NCBI GenBank assembly: GCA_004794655.1
Contig: SMMW01000622.1
Location: 4,959,501-5,023,500 of the forward strand
Direction: 5' to 3'
Source: Marisa cornuarietis
Taxonomy: Eukaryota; Mollusca; Gastropoda; Architaenioglossa; Ampullariidae
DNA length: 64,000 bases
The translations under genes were made by a program, and so were the position numbers. Positions 1 through 13,148 of this stretch are shown here, one piece after another; position 1 is the first letter of the stretch; each line of letters starts with the position of its first letter. The notes below the pieces were generated by a model that worked only from the letters and a program-made list of their open reading frames with translations, did no database searches and had not been told where the DNA came from.

Positions 1-575
1 GTTCTCGCATCCAGTACAAACTGTGCTGTGTTTTAATTTCTTTGCAGACTCATGTCCGGACTATTTCTCTGAACTTCTCATCCCTTACATTCCGGCCAGA
101 AAACTACGCTCTTCGTCTGATGACCATATCCTAACTGTCCCTGTCGCCAGAATAACAACATATGGTCACAGGATTTTTGGCTACTGTGCAGCAAAACATT
201 GGAACTCTCTCCCTTTCCATATCCACCACCTTCCTACAATTGAATCCTTCAAATCTGCACTGACAACGCACCTCTTCCTTGAGCATTACTCCTAACACAG
301 TCCACACAATGCTAGTCCTTCTTACCCTCCCCCTTCCGCTCTTGTTACTTTTCTACCCATCTTTCTCTGCAGAATATTCCCTGTTCCTGTTACTTACTGG
401 TGCCTTTTGTGCTTTCTATCTTTGTTTTCTGTTTGTCGTCAGCACTGTTGTTTATTCTTCCGTCCCTCGTGTTCTGTCTATTTAGCCCATGTCTCTTCCC
501 CGTTTTAAGCGCTTACAGCATGCTCTCTATGGGTGTGAATATGCGTTATAAAAATCTTCAATTATTATTATTAGA
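1..575 (+). mobile_element. CR1/L2-like LINE, 3' end (truncated)
   Basis: An open frame at 23-295 encodes the C-terminal tail of a non-LTR retrotransposon ORF2. It matches nearly residue for residue the C-terminus of the larger element on the minus strand at 42770-45940 (shared pieces include CFNFFA, SCPDYF, ELLIPY, FGYCAAK, WNSLPFHI and THLFLEHYS). The 3' UTR also matches: the stretch ending in a GCTCTCTATG motif and an (ATT)n tail near 560-575 is the reverse complement of 42776-42830. This copy enters from the left edge, so how much of its RT domain survives is unknown. The clade (CR1/L2 group) is inferred from the sister copy. Confidence 0.85.
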
Positions 576-1289
576 AACTCTAATCTTTGCCTTAGCCAAA
601 TAATCCTGCTGGTCTGCGTCATTGTCACCTGGTTCTTTCTCGTATTTCGATCCTCTCAATCATTTTCATCACTTTTTAAAACATTCTATCTAAGCCTAAA
701 CAACTTCAGCGTCAATCAACCGTTCGCTTCCAACGCTGACAAAATTATGGAAGGTGACAACCACTGAGTGTTTGGGTCCTCGCAGTCGTCAACAGATGAA
801 TTAGAAGCAACCAGGGTGGCTCAGTCAACCCAGCACTTGACAATCGTGGTGGGGGGGGGGGTGTGAAGGCGAATGGGCTTGAATCAAGTCCCAGGCACCA
901 CAGGTCACGCCCATGTCATTTCTCACACTTCAATCGGGCCTCAAGGTTCGGCAAACACTTTCGAAAAAGAGGGAAGCTCATCCAAGTTTTTCTGTTTCCT
1001 CATAGTCGCAGAAGAACCACGTTTTTAAGCCAACGCGGGTTCGCCGACTTTCTTATAACCAGAGACTTCCGTTTCTGAGTTCCTGACATGCTGCAAGACT
1101 TCAGCACCGACAGGAAAAGCTTGAATTTCTTTCCTCCTCGATAAAGATCTCCTTGTCATAGCCAAACTGCGACATGGAAACAGCTGATAGAAAATCGCCA
1201 TTTCGTCTTCATCGCTGTACGTCGAGATGATTCTCTTGACTTTGCCTAAAGTAGCTTTATCTGACGGAACGGGTTCAACCAGTCGATAC
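576..1289. other. non-coding stretch
   Basis: No supported gene. It contains a G-run of about 11 bases at 850-860. A short stretch at 815-840 (GGTGGCTCAGTCAACCCAGC) could be the decayed head of a tRNA-derived SINE, but too little remains to be sure. Confidence 0.4.
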
Positions 1290-1395
1290 TGATCTGGTGT
1301 GGCCTGTGGTCAGCACGACACTCTGTCGAAGACTGTCCTTCGAGGCACCTTGAAGAGTGGGGGACGCCGCAGTGACCAGAAAAAGAACAAACGAG
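1290..1395 (+). mobile_element. RTE-like LINE relic (C-terminal scrap)
   Basis: Translation on the plus strand gives HDTLSKTVLRGTL followed by a GGRR and KKN stretch. This is the same block as [13 protein letters not shown] in the relic at 54890-55170 and the SKTILQGIL block at 41690-41885. About 100 bp is recognisable. The overlapping minus-strand frame that resembles a signal peptide is a shadow of this scrap. Confidence 0.65.
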
Positions 1396-4300
1396 AAGGA
1401 GTAAACTGGCGCCGATTTGTTTGACGTTTGACGCCATTTCTCTTTTCTGTGATACTGAAGAAAATTTATCAGACGAAACACACTTTCGCAGCAGCAATAC
1501 TCCTCCAATCTCTTGTGCAACAGACGCTTGACATATATATGAATCGACGGTCATAAGTCTTGCTGCACGACTCTGATATTACAGGTACTACAGAGTGATC
1601 AGAAACGTGGTAAGATTGTATGTTCTTGAGTATATTAAGTCTTAAAGTGTTTTTACAACACTATTCATCTTAATCAGCATTAGAATGTGCCTGTGACGAC
1701 TCTTGTTCTTTCATGTAATATATAGAACATGCAGCAGGCGCTATACGTCTCTTGTGAAAATACATGAAGAACAAAATTGTGAAGAATGAGCCCACCCTTT
1801 TCAAGGTCTACGTACAGTTCACTGGCACGTACATTTTGTAAATAGGTATGGGTCATAAAATATGGCGCTTGTACCTTTGTACCATATTTTTCATACAAAT
1901 GATCGGGGGAAAAGGTAACTAGCAGCTATACTCCTGCTGGTCCTCGAGTTAAATTACACGGCGCTGAATGCTAGTCAAGAGTTCTGCCTAGATTTATCTA
2001 TTTAGACGGTAAAGAGAAAAACAAACGTCAACACAGATTCGATCTCTCCGTTAGCAAGCGATCTCGATATCTTATCTGTCGCTAGGACAGAAACCTCGTT
2101 CTTTGCACAGGTAAACTAGCTATATATAGATCGAGGTCGATCCTTCCTTCTTCGCCTAGCTCAAAAGGCACAACCAAAGATTCTATAGTATGATTCTAGT
2201 AAGTATGTGGGCACAACCCTTGGGTATGGCCATGCAGATTTAGGTCTAGTTGTTAACGGACTTAACACAACCGGACTTAACTCATGAGAGAATGTTACCG
2301 ACAGCAATTAATGTGAAGGTTATATAATAGCTTCATGTAGATCTATTCGTACACGGTTTGCACACTTAATATCGATGTGGAGTTCCCCTTTTTTATATTG
2401 TAGAGAAAATAAATTAATAACGTTCAGAGAATTCTATTTTTTTCTTGGCGTACACTTATATTGAATCGTCAATTGGACCCGTGCTACGGTGGGTCTGTGT
2501 CGTCAGTGTCGATTATGTTTACTCAACAGCGATCGACACACGATCTATGTAACCGAGTCCCCGCAATCCGTCAACAAGTTAATGCTTTTGTCGATCGACG
2601 TTCCTGGCTGAGACTTGTCTCGCCTGTGTATAGTTCGTCGTGGCTTTGAGGTACGATTACTTCAACAGTTATGCACAGATCGTATTGTTATTATTAGAAC
2701 GCACTTAATCTTGTTATTACTCGACTGAGTGTAACCTCGGTACGTATTTTACAGCAAAATCAATATTGTAATGCGCATGCGTGCTGGGGATAAAAGTAAC
2801 TTTAATTAGTATAAGCGTCGTCTGCAAACGAAACACAGACGGTAAGATCAGGAAAGTAAAGAATGCTCTTGGTTGTAAAACTAAAGACTGCGCTAAAAGA
2901 ATATAATTATTCTGGTTCATGTTTATTGTTGTTGTTATTACTTTGAATTCAGTGGTGGAAAGTAGAACTAACTGTGTTGTCTATCTGCGAAACTTTAGAC
3001 AAGTTCAACAAGCAGACGTTAAATAGTTTCATTCGAAATTTCTAAAGAGATGTGCATTATTTAAGAAAAAATAACAACCAAAAGATTATAAAAGAAACTT
3101 TATTTAAATCATATAAACCCCTTTAACAAATTGACCTGATTAAACATAGAATTGGGAAAATTTCAAGACACTTATAAAGTTGGCCAGGCAAACTCGATCG
3201 TGACGTCGTCTCAAAATATCCGACGACATTCAGTTACAGTTACTTCGATCGAGTTATTCACTGAATACATTTTTCCCAGAGACTTTATGCCTATTTCTTT
3301 AGTCCATAATAGTGCGAGCTGCAATTCTTTCATGACTTCAAAAATGTGTATATATTACAAGTCTGAATAGTTTTTAACTTTTACGTACGTTAAAATTATG
3401 CATAGATTATTTCGAGGACATTTCAATCAACATATATGTAAACATATATGTAATTGCAGTGTTCCGTAGATTTATAACAGTTACGATCACATTTGTAAAT
3501 AATTATTCACAGATATTCAAGTCTGCTGCGTTCATATCCGTGTGAGCTAGTGTGCCTCGCTTGAGCGTGCGTTTGTGTTTACCGTTCTCACCAGGCACAT
3601 GTCAGAACTTGAAGACACCTATACATAGACCTTGTTGTAGGCTACTGCATAAACACTATTGGCTCAATGTCAGTTTCCTTCACACATAGAGCAACACTGA
3701 CTAATCTGATTGAGTAAGTAAAGTAAGCAAATTATTTAAATTAAAAACAATTTATAGATTGTGATAAATGTATTTTACATGTGCATGATTTAAAAGTGTT
3801 TTTTTAAAGCAGCTCTTTCAAGTTTTAGATGACATTCAGATTAGTGAACTAGATAACCCTGTAATTCTGAAGCACTTGATCTTGCTTATCACAAACACTT
3901 TATAGTTCTTGTCCTTGTATACACATCTTGACAACAAAGCTATTAGGAATGAGTGTTTTGAATACTGGAGGATAGTTTAAGAGCTGGTGTGAACTGCAAG
4001 TCCTTGACTGAACAGAGAGAAAAAAAAGTATCATTTGATCATTGATGACACTGCAGTAACATTTTTTTTACAACACATGTATGTTTTATTGTTTTTCTGT
4101 TTTGTATATTTTATCTTAAGTTTATCCTACTTAAAAATGCTTTATAAAAATATTAGTAAATGCTGTGGTGGAATAAATATATACATATTACAGTCTTAAT
4201 ACTTTAAATTTTTTTAATTTAGTATTTTACCTCAGACTTTCACAGCTTGAGATTAATGTTGCCAGATGTGTATCAGCAGTAACAAAATATATCTTTATTC

Positions 4301-4646
4301 TGTTCTCACGTTAAATACTTGCAGTCCCTAATGCCAAGCAAATTCACCATGAAGCAGATGGCTGTAGTAAAATGGTAATTTCGATGTGGTATTCATCATT
4401 AACAGAGGCATGGCATTAGAAGCAGCTTTATGCTCTGGGATTTCATAATCAATACAAGTGCTGCTGGCTGGGATCAGACTGTTCAATAAAATGAATTGTT
4501 AATGTGTGCAAACTTGCTGTTGGATTCAGCAGGTTCTCCTTCCCTCTTCCTGCCTTCTTATTTTTGATGCAGTCTTAGTTCAGAAAAAAAACAATCTGGA
4601 AATAGATTTGCATTTGTGACAACAACTTTGCCTGGATTCTTTGCAG
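1396..4646. other. upstream non-coding region of the WD40 gene
   Basis: About 3.2 kb with no supported coding exon. The WD40 ATG exon begins at a splice acceptor (TTGCAG at 4641-4646), so at least one untranslated 5' exon and the promoter should lie in or upstream of this stretch. I could not place them. Confidence 0.4.
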
Positions 4647-4669
4647 TGTGAACCCACCGAAGAACAAAA

Positions 4670-7600
4670 ATGGCAAGACGAATTCTGGAAAAAGCACTGA
4701 GAGCAGGGCAGTCTGATGAAGGTATCAATATTCAAATGTTATGATATTCATAGTCCATTAATTAGCAGTTCTTCAGTAATTATTACAAAAAATGAAGTTT
4801 GAGAATGTCAGACTTAAGCAGTCCCATAACACTTCATGTGAAACATGCATGAAAGTATTTAAGTCATTGATTGAAATGTATATGTGTGTGTGAGAAAGAG
4901 AGAGAGAGAGCTAGTTTAGGTAAGATGTTAAAAGATTGTTTATTTTATAAAATATATATTACTATTTTTAGTAACAATTGATAGTAACAATATTATTTTT
5001 TTAGACAGTAAACTGCCAGATAAGTTCACCAAGGTGGAAGTATTGAAGGAAGTTCCTGTAGATGAATACGCAAAGGGTGTGTTTTCTCTGCAGTTCAACT
5101 TTGATAGCTCTCTGCTGGCAGTTGGTTTTAATGCAGGTGGAATCAAGGTGATTTTAACACTTGAAATGAAACAGTTATGAGTAAGACAGAGTTAAACTTT
5201 CTTCTTTTTTCAGCTATTAGTGTGTGAAGGAATCATTTTATTTTGAATTTTTTGTAGGTTTGTCTTATTTTTATTTCCTTGTTTTAGAAATGTTTAAGAT
5301 GGTACTGCACTTGTATATATATATATGTGTTTGGAATGCTCAGTAAAAAAAGGGATGGAATAAGTTTCATATATGGATAACTTTATTTCTGCTAGTTGTA
5401 ATTTGCACGTGTTTTTTATGAAGTATTTTGTGGTGTGAATATCATGAATGCTGTTATATTCAGGAAAAATATAAAATTGTCCTACAAATGCAATCAGGTT
5501 TATTTCGAACATATTCCATGGGAGGCAAGGGGAAGCAATTATATCATTTCCCAAATAATAATATTAGAACTGAGAGATCTTATTGAAATCTTGTGATATT
5601 TGATCAGAGGCATAAAGAAGCAGGTAGATTGTACCATTGTTAAGTTGTTTTTATTTACATCTTTTTGCTTATCTATATTTTCTTGGGTTGTTGCTAATAA
5701 TAAGTCATGATTTGGATCTTTTAATTTTATTTTTGATCTCAGCTGACATGTTGAAAATTATTGTTCTTTCATAAGATTGGATCTAATCATAAGTTTTAAC
5801 ATTGTATGATTTAACAGATTCATGATGCTGTGACTGGAGAAGAATCCACAGTGTTGAGACCATGTCGACATGGAGGTTTTCCTATCATGTGCCTAAGGTT
5901 TCATCCTAAGGTTCCTTATATTCTGTTTGCCTGTGATGCTGAAGGCCATATTTACCAATTTAATCTGCAAGATGGTACATCTTCCCATATTATTACTGGT
6001 TTGTGAAACTTTTTTGTGATCTGTACACCCTTTCAAACATTATTTTTAAAATTTTAACTGTTGTTTCAGTACAAAATGTTTTAATTCTTTTAAACATATT
6101 TTTTAGAATGATGAATTTGTTTGTGAGAAGGTTAGAAGAGGTGAATTCTGTTGTGCCTCGTTCAACAAAAAACATTATACATGCAAAACAGAGGAATCAC
6201 CACGTCTGTCACTTTGCACTGAACAATTTGATCTCTAATTTAACACTGAAAATCCCATATACTCTATGCCCATTTTGAGAAGCATATAACTTCTCTCACA
6301 ATGTTACCACGCTATAACAGTCACTGGTCCCTGAGCATGGGTTGGTGATTGCCCAGTCCTCTGTCACAGACCTGCTGAGGCATGTGAACATTAACAAGGT
6401 TCCCGGTCCACATGGGATCTATAGACACACCCTACATTACTGCGCTGAACAACTTAGCAGAGTTTTACAACATCTGTTTTAGATCTCTGTCAGTTCTGGG
6501 CATATTCCTGATATTTGGAAACTTTTGCACATTGTGTCAGTCCCCCAAAACAGTAGGCGCAGTCAGCCCAACAACTTCACACTAGTTGCTCTTCCATCAC
6601 TTAGCATGACAACACATGAAAAGTCTGGAGTGAGGTACGTTATGACTGCTATTGATAAATATCTGTACCCACTGCAGTTTTCTAAAAGATGTGTAGATGA
6701 TGCTAAGCTGTTTATGCTAAACACTCTGTACAAACACCTGGAAAAACCTAGAGCTCATGCCAGGCTTCTCTGCTGATCTCTCTTCAGCTTTTACATGACA
6801 GGCATCTCCGGTTGAGAGAATTTCCTCTTCTTCCATTGTCCACAAGATACTGAACCAAAAAAGATGTTATATGCAATACTAATTTATTGTACATATCATG
6901 ATTTCTTTTAAATTATTTTTAATGGTCATGAAAATATGCACTTTTAAATGCTTTAGTTTCAGATGCGTTAATTGCAAGTATGTTACGAAAGGGTAAAAGT
7001 ATTAGTCTTTACTTCCCTATTTTTGGCATTTATTTGATGGGAGCTAAAAATAAATTTGGTTACATAAGAGGAGTAAAATCTGATGTTAAATGTTTTAAGA
7101 CCCCCTATAAATGTATCAAGATTTTCTTACATTGTGGATTACATTAGGGTCCCACTTTAAAATGAATCAGGTTTTGCCCTAAAACATGCATCAGCCTTGG
7201 ATGAATGATGGCTTGACTGATTGGTTAATTGATTTTTCAGAGGCTGGTAATGAGATAAATGCTATGGACTTCTCAGTTGATGGGTACAATTTTGCAACAG
7301 CAGGAAAAGATCTTTCAGTGCGAATCTATGATACAAAAACATTGAAGGTAGGAAGATTTATTGCAGCCACCATTAGACCTAGATTCAAGGATCTGCACAT
7401 TACTAAAACTGTTGTAGCTGCTGATATGCAACTTTTAAACAAAACTGAAATAGTGGATAAACTCAGTAGTTTTACACTAGAGATTGAAGTACTTTATTAT
7501 AGAAAAAAATAATTGACTGAATATGGAAATACTGTCAACTTTAAAAACAAAATTGAAGTAATAATAATAATGAGATTTTATACCCTGAGATTTTCTTGTA

Positions 7601-9980
7601 CCCTAGCTAAAGCCACACTTACGATGCTATACAAGCACAAAGTAACAGTTTTGGACAGTATTTTCCTCAGCTACCAGCCTTTGATAATGTTGTATTTGAT
7701 TTTGAATACTGAAATTTTTTAAGACCATTTGTTATGATATAAAATATTGTGATGTGCACAGTATGACGAATTAAGATAAATAATTCAAAAAGAAAAAAAA
7801 CTAATGTTTATCTTGTTATGCATGTCAAATAAATCATTTTGACATATGTATTAGTGCATTAGCTACATAAAAGTTTAAAACAGACTTGAAGTGTGACCCA
7901 AATATTCATGCACTAAGCTTTGATCCGTTTTTACGTAAAATCACTCTTCAATGGTAATAAAATACATGATTGTGATTTCTAAGCCATGTGTAAATGTTGT
8001 ATCTGGACAAAGCATTCATTCATAATAAAATATATAATTTGTATTGTTTATGAGTTAAAGCAATAAAAATATATACTTCAAATCACATCTTTTACAGCTG
8101 GACAAAACATTTGAAGGTTATGGAAGTGGTTCATTTTTCAAAGAATCTCACGATATGGAATCGGGGAACACCATGAGAGTATATGCAGTAAAGTTCATTC
8201 CAGAAAATGAATTTACATTCATAACTGCAGGATGGGACAATCATCTAAAGGTCTATTCACACTTGCCTTTGAGCTTCTTTATCTCATTTTCCCTTTGCAT
8301 GTTTTTTTCTTGTATATTTTTAACCATTTTAGTATTAAGAAGAACTTAGAAAAATGATAATTTATGTAGAATATATTGGTTTATTTCTCTTAGTTTTGTT
8401 TTTCTTTGTAAATGTATATTTCACGTCAAATGAGCTGAGTAATCTAGTCTTAAAATGCACCAAACACTTTTTTTTTACTTACTTGTAGATGATTATTTTT
8501 GCCAAGGTACTGCTGCTTTATAAATACAATAGTTTGATCTGACCATCAGATTATTTAATTTTCAATCATCTCTCAAAAAAGTTGAGAATTATTACGTGGA
8601 GTATATATAGAAAGATGTCTATGAAAATGATATGATAAAATGAAACTCTTGCCAGAATATTTGATTTAATTTAGGCCTTCTTCATCATCAGATTTGGGAT
8701 ACTCGGAGAAATGATGGCATGGTTAGACAGATCCCAGGACCTCATGTTTGTGGCGATAGTATAGACATAAAGGTAATCAAATGTAAACCAAAAGTTAAAA
8801 ACTGTAATAAAACAAATATTTTATTTGCAATTCAGAATCTTTTTTTGTGTCTCACATCCATGTTTTGTTTGTCTCTGCAGTCTATTGAACAAAAAAGTAA
8901 AACTTTTCTATGTTGTATTAGTAGCTTGGTTTATGACTCTAGCACTAAAATGTTAAACAGATTTGTGTCAGACAGAATATGTTTTAAAAACAGTTCATCT
9001 TTGGTGAAGCCAAAGCAAAAAAGGATATTTATGTCTGATATTTATCTCAGGGCAAAGCAGTCTTGGCTGGTTCCTGGCGAGCAAATCATGCACTGGAGGA
9101 GTACAACTACTATAATGAAAAACAAAAACCTAAAGAAATCCCTTTTCCAAACAAAAATGGAGCTTTCTTATACTGTGCACAGTATTGTGACAATGATGTA
9201 GTCTTGGCTGGAGGCAGTGGTACCAATAGTGTCGAGGCAATTGAGATAAGTACTGGAAGGGTAAGACAGAGTTTTTATTATAGCCAGCATTTATATATAA
9301 AACACAAGAGAAAACATTTTGAGCATTTTAACATAACATGAAGTCAATAAACTGCCCCACTATTGCTTCCTTTATTTTTCATTCATTAGTTACTTTCAGG
9401 TGCCTTAATTTCTTTTAATGGAAGACATCTCAGAAAACTGTTGCCATTAATATAGGGATGTATAATTAATTTCACATCCGTTAGCTCTAGGGCAGTTTTT
9501 TTAAAATATGGGCTAGTTGTGGTTCAAGGATCTTGTATATATATTTGTCTCCAGCATTATACATTTTTCCTTAAGCAGCTGGTGTATTTTCCTACTTTAC
9601 TGATGGCTTGTAGGTGGAAGAATATGTTAATGATTATTCCAGCCTTAATAACCAAAATAAACCTGTTCATTTTTTGTAAATAGTCCAAGCTCTATATAAG
9701 TTACCAGACTATATATAGCTGGTCATACTTTCTAAAAATAAGCTGGTGTGAATATATTATATTAAACCAATGTATCTTCAGTTAAAATGCTTCATGGATG
9801 ATGATATTGATGGTAGTTGATTTTTAAATGAGAAATTTGATTTCTCTTTTGGATTTATTGCAGCACATTGGAGGAGTGAAGATGTCTAAGACAGTTAACG
9901 CCTTAGACAGTACTGATGGTGGTCGTGTGTTTGCTGTTGGTGGTGCAGATGATATGTTTAAACTTTGTTCCATGAAATAA
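4670..9980 (+). CDS. WD40-repeat beta-propeller protein, 8 coding exons, 347 aa
   Basis: Coding exons are 4670-4721, 5005-5147, 5818-5998, 7241-7347, 8098-8250, 8692-8772, 9051-9260 and 9864-9980 (TAA). They sum to 1044 nt, phases agree at every junction and all introns are GT-AG. The product starts MARRILEKAL and is built of WD40-type blades with strong signatures: RFHP around residue 95, GKDLSVRIYD near 150, and AGWDNHLK joined to IWDTR across the exon 5/6 junction at about 205-217. It ends in a short blade containing VGGADDMFKLCS. There is no signal peptide or membrane segment, so it is probably a cytosolic scaffold protein; nothing shows its partners. The family name is not recognised. 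Intron 3 carries a LINE relic (6300-6780). The ATG lies 23 nt after a splice acceptor, so an untranslated exon precedes it. Confidence 0.88.
6300..6780 (+). mobile_element. LINE reverse transcriptase relic in WD40 intron 3
   Basis: Conceptual translation with frame changes gives VTDLLRHVNINKVPGPHGI, then CAEQLSRVLQHLF and later SVPQNSRRSQPNNFTLVALPS. This is the N-terminal fingers region of CR1/jockey/Rex1-type reverse transcriptases (the KA.GPD.I, CA.QL..V and K....NDYRPVALT blocks). Stops and frameshifts show it is dead. It sits in sense orientation within the intron and appears to be spliced out. Confidence 0.75.
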
Positions 9981-10840
9981 TATATTCCAAGAGTGGTTTG
10001 TTTACAATCAAATCAAAAACTTTTTGGTCACAGATCCCATTTATAAATTCATCTGTCTGGAGTTGTGTTCAGGTGAACAGATATTATATTCTTCAAGCAT
10101 ACCTGTAGTCATGCTGCAAATAGGATGTGCTTTTTGTCAAGATGAATCATCATTGCAAAATTGAAATATGAAATATTCGACTGTTTCAAGTCTAGCAGTT
10201 ATTTCTTTATCAAGGTAAAGTAAAACAAGCAGAACCACAAAGGAATATGAAAAAAATAACAATGGGGTTGAATAGCACAGTATCACACTCATTTTACAAA
10301 CACTTTTGTTGCACATTTGTAACATGTAACTGAAGTATATAATTATTCTTGTGAACATGCACTGACATGACTATCAACTAATTAAAGGACTCTGTTTTTA
10401 TCACCATGTATGGTAATGGTTCAGTCAACGCAGACTTCTGTAAACAGGCGTAAATATCTTAAATTGTAACTTAATAGCAGTTCTTAATAATATTCCTTAA
10501 TGTATAGAACAATATTTTTATAAAGCATTTTATATTTTTGAAACCAGTAGTTCCAGTGCATCAAAAACCATTATTTCTGGCTTGTGAAAGAGAGGGTGCG
10601 TGTGAGAGGGAATGTATATATGAGTAGTTGATGAATGAAACTGTGTGAGAGGGTGCTTTTTGGGTTTGTAAATGTAGGACAGTACAATGGGACTCGCTCT
10701 TTGTCGCTTAGCTGTGACTAGTCACTGGGTCATGATGAGATGCAGCAATGGTGAAGACATACTGGTGGGGACTACCCTGATCCCCATTCAGTAGGTCCCC
10801 TGTTTCTCAGTCACCTTTTCTTCTCTTTATCTCATCAATG
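9981..10840. other. WD40 3' UTR / non-coding
   Basis: 3' flank of the WD40 gene. An ATTAAA at 10381-10386 is a possible polyadenylation signal about 400 nt after the stop. No other supported feature. Confidence 0.35.
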
Positions 10841-11480
10841 TCCTCCAACTACACATCCCTGGAGGACTGTCTTGGGTAGTATATCATGCAGAGCATCATG
10901 CCTGAACCAAACCAGTTTTCGGCACTTGATAGAAGCGAGCAGAGGTTCCTATAGGGAGTGCCCAGGGTGACAAATGTATTGCAAACAGATTCGTTTGTTT
11001 TCTGTTCCCTGTAGGAGATTTGGAGCAGTCTCCAGAATGCCTGAATTTTTCTCTCTGTTTTGGTTAACAGGATCCACATTTCACAGTCGTACAGCATGAT
11101 GGGAATGACCAGAGACTTAATTGTAATTCGCTATGCTATGCTTCTCCTTGTCCAACAGTGTTCATCATTATTTTGCTCTTGTCTGAGCTAAATTCCTTCC
11201 TATATGTGCTCACATTAGCAGTAAGTCTATTTGTGAGAGTAAAAATTTGCAGTAATTCGAAGTGCACATTAAAAGTACAGTCCAGTACAAATGGCTGTAC
11301 ACCTTAATATTATTTACATTAACTTCTCAAGTAAGTTTATCATCCATAATTGTCCCTAAATATTTGTGACTGTCAGCTCCTACTACTACTTCTCTTAACC
11401 CCCATCTTCCCTAAAATCAACAATCATTTCTTATGTTTGATTTTTTTTTTTACATTCACCTTTAAATAATTATCATCACA
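10840..11480 (-). mobile_element. LINE RT relics, minus strand
   Basis: At 10849-11110 the minus strand encodes MLYDCEMWILLTKTERKIQAF and a following LLQISYREQ, matching the block LYGCDIWTLLTETERRIQAF in the relic at 41997-42335. Further upstream on the same strand (11200-11480) an HKYLGTIMDDKLT stretch is the KYLG block of a reverse transcriptase. Stops and frameshifts interrupt it. The two parts may be one element or two related fragments. Confidence 0.7.
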
Positions 11481-12381
11481 CCATGCAACAAAATGATCAG
11501 TATAATGTCTGTAGTGGGAGTCATTGTATGTCCAGTTTGGTTTCATCTGAAAAAAAGTCACTAGAGATATGAGTAAATAAAAATCTACTGGTGATATAAT
11601 CTAACCTCCGCGAGGAGCTCTGACATCAGTATTTAACGTTTATGAGCAACCAAACTGCAATTACATTGTATTAAAAACACTGGAGAAATGAAAAAAAAAC
11701 TAAATACATTACCAAAGAGGAAAAGAAATTTTTTTTTTCAGATTCTTACTGTGATCACTAAATCATAAAACTCCAAAGAAAGTGTAGTTAATATATCGAG
11801 AAAGAACAACGAAAATTATAATTAGGGTTATATATATATATATGGTTCATCAAAATTATGTTAACTCTTAAATGGTAGTACTATTAAATAATCCACTGTT
11901 GTTAACTGATTTTGATTAGCCATGTATAATAATTAATCTATGCCCTTTGTTTCAGAAAACATGTGATATGCATGGTTTATGAAAGACTGCAAAGTGCAAA
12001 TAATACCTCGAAGTATAAGTATTAATATTAGCAAATTTATGGTAGAAAATCCGCCTCTTGTGAGGGTCAAGTCTTTTATATATATATATATATAAAGCTA
12101 CAGAAATTAGTGCGAGGAGAAAGTGAACAATTCATAATTGACATAGAAATTATGCATTGACGTGCCTGGTATATATATATATATACACACACACACGAAG
12201 GTTATAAATGGCTAACTTTGACCAGTCTCTTGAAATGCGTAATCACCGTATGTTTAGTATTCATTCACAGATCAAATGATGCCTTACATGGCTTACAGCT
12301 CATTATACTGATATAAACAGTGACCGACTGAATTAATAGAGTTCACTTTCAGTATGCAATATACAGCTTCTTAAATGGGTG
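11481..12381. other. non-coding, with TA microsatellites
   Basis: No gene. (TA)n tracts lie at about 11830-11842, 12077-12096 and 12170-12185, the last followed by (CA)n. Confidence 0.4.
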
Positions 12382-12390
12382 CTAAAATCT

Positions 12391-12696
12391 GGTGACCGGA
12401 CACTTAATCCCCAGACACTTAATCCCCGACATTTAATCCCCAGACACTTAATCCTCAAAAATGCCCCCAATGTTATAAATGTTGAAGTTAAGTATTATTT
12501 TAATTGTCAAACTTATTTTGATGTTTACATGAAAATAATTATTTGAATTTGAATTAAATTTTTCATTCACTTCATAATTAAATTTTTCATTCACTCCATA
12601 TATAATTTCTTGAGTTGAAATTTCATTTTGAGGATTAAGTGTCTGGGGATTAAATGTCTAGGGGATTAAGTGTCGGGGATTAAGTGTCTGGAATTC
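12391..12696. mobile_element. foldback/MITE element with repeat-built arms and 9-bp TSD
   Basis: The left arm (12391-12457) carries four tandem copies of a unit close to GACACTTAATCCCC. The right arm (12626-12696) carries the same units in reverse complement. Both inner edges match (CTCAAAA and TTTTGAG). The element is flanked by a perfect 9-bp direct repeat CTAAAATCT at 12382-12390 and 12697-12705. The AT-rich centre has no coding frame and contains a short direct repeat (TTTTTCATTCACT). A 9-bp duplication with GG...CC ends is typical of Mutator-like elements. The superfamily is inference; the structure is seen directly. Confidence 0.85.
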
Positions 12697-12705
12697 CTAA
12701 AATCT

Positions 12706-13146
12706 ATATCTTCATACATGTTCATGCTGTGATGTGTATATTTTATCAAAAATCGTGTGGAAAAATAACTTTGGTCACTTATGGTTGATGATACATAACC
12801 AGCTTCATAACAATATCCTGGGAAGTTCTCTCTTTTCGCAAAATAATGATTAAAAGAACACCTGAAACTGAAACAGCAAAGCTCAGTTTTACGTAAGCTT
12901 TAAAGATAAACTAGAAAAATAAAGAATGCACTTTATATGTAACAAAACGATCATATAGCATGAGCAAGAATGCAAGGAACCTAATGTAACACACTATGCT
13001 GTTAGCATTGATAGTTTTTATTGTTATTCCTGTACTATTTTTTGTTCTTTTATGAAAGTATAAGAGGTATGAAACAAACATGATTTTACAGCTGACAGTT
13101 TGACGTTACTGAAAAGCAGTAGATGAAGGTCCGTGCTGAAGAGCAA
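12706..13146. other. non-coding
   Basis: I see no gene, RNA or repeat structure that can be supported here. Confidence 0.4.
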
Positions 13147-13148
13147 TA

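Noticed and set aside
1246..1554. Minus-strand frame with an apparent signal peptide (MASNVKQIGASLLLLVCSF)
   Set aside because: The opposite strand of the same stretch encodes a clear RTE-like LINE block (HDTLSKTVLRGTL), so the minus frame is a shadow. No downstream exon could be linked to it.
8719..9201. 160-codon plus-strand frame
   Set aside because: It is read-through of a WD40 exon into its intron. The spliced model explains the coding part in another frame.
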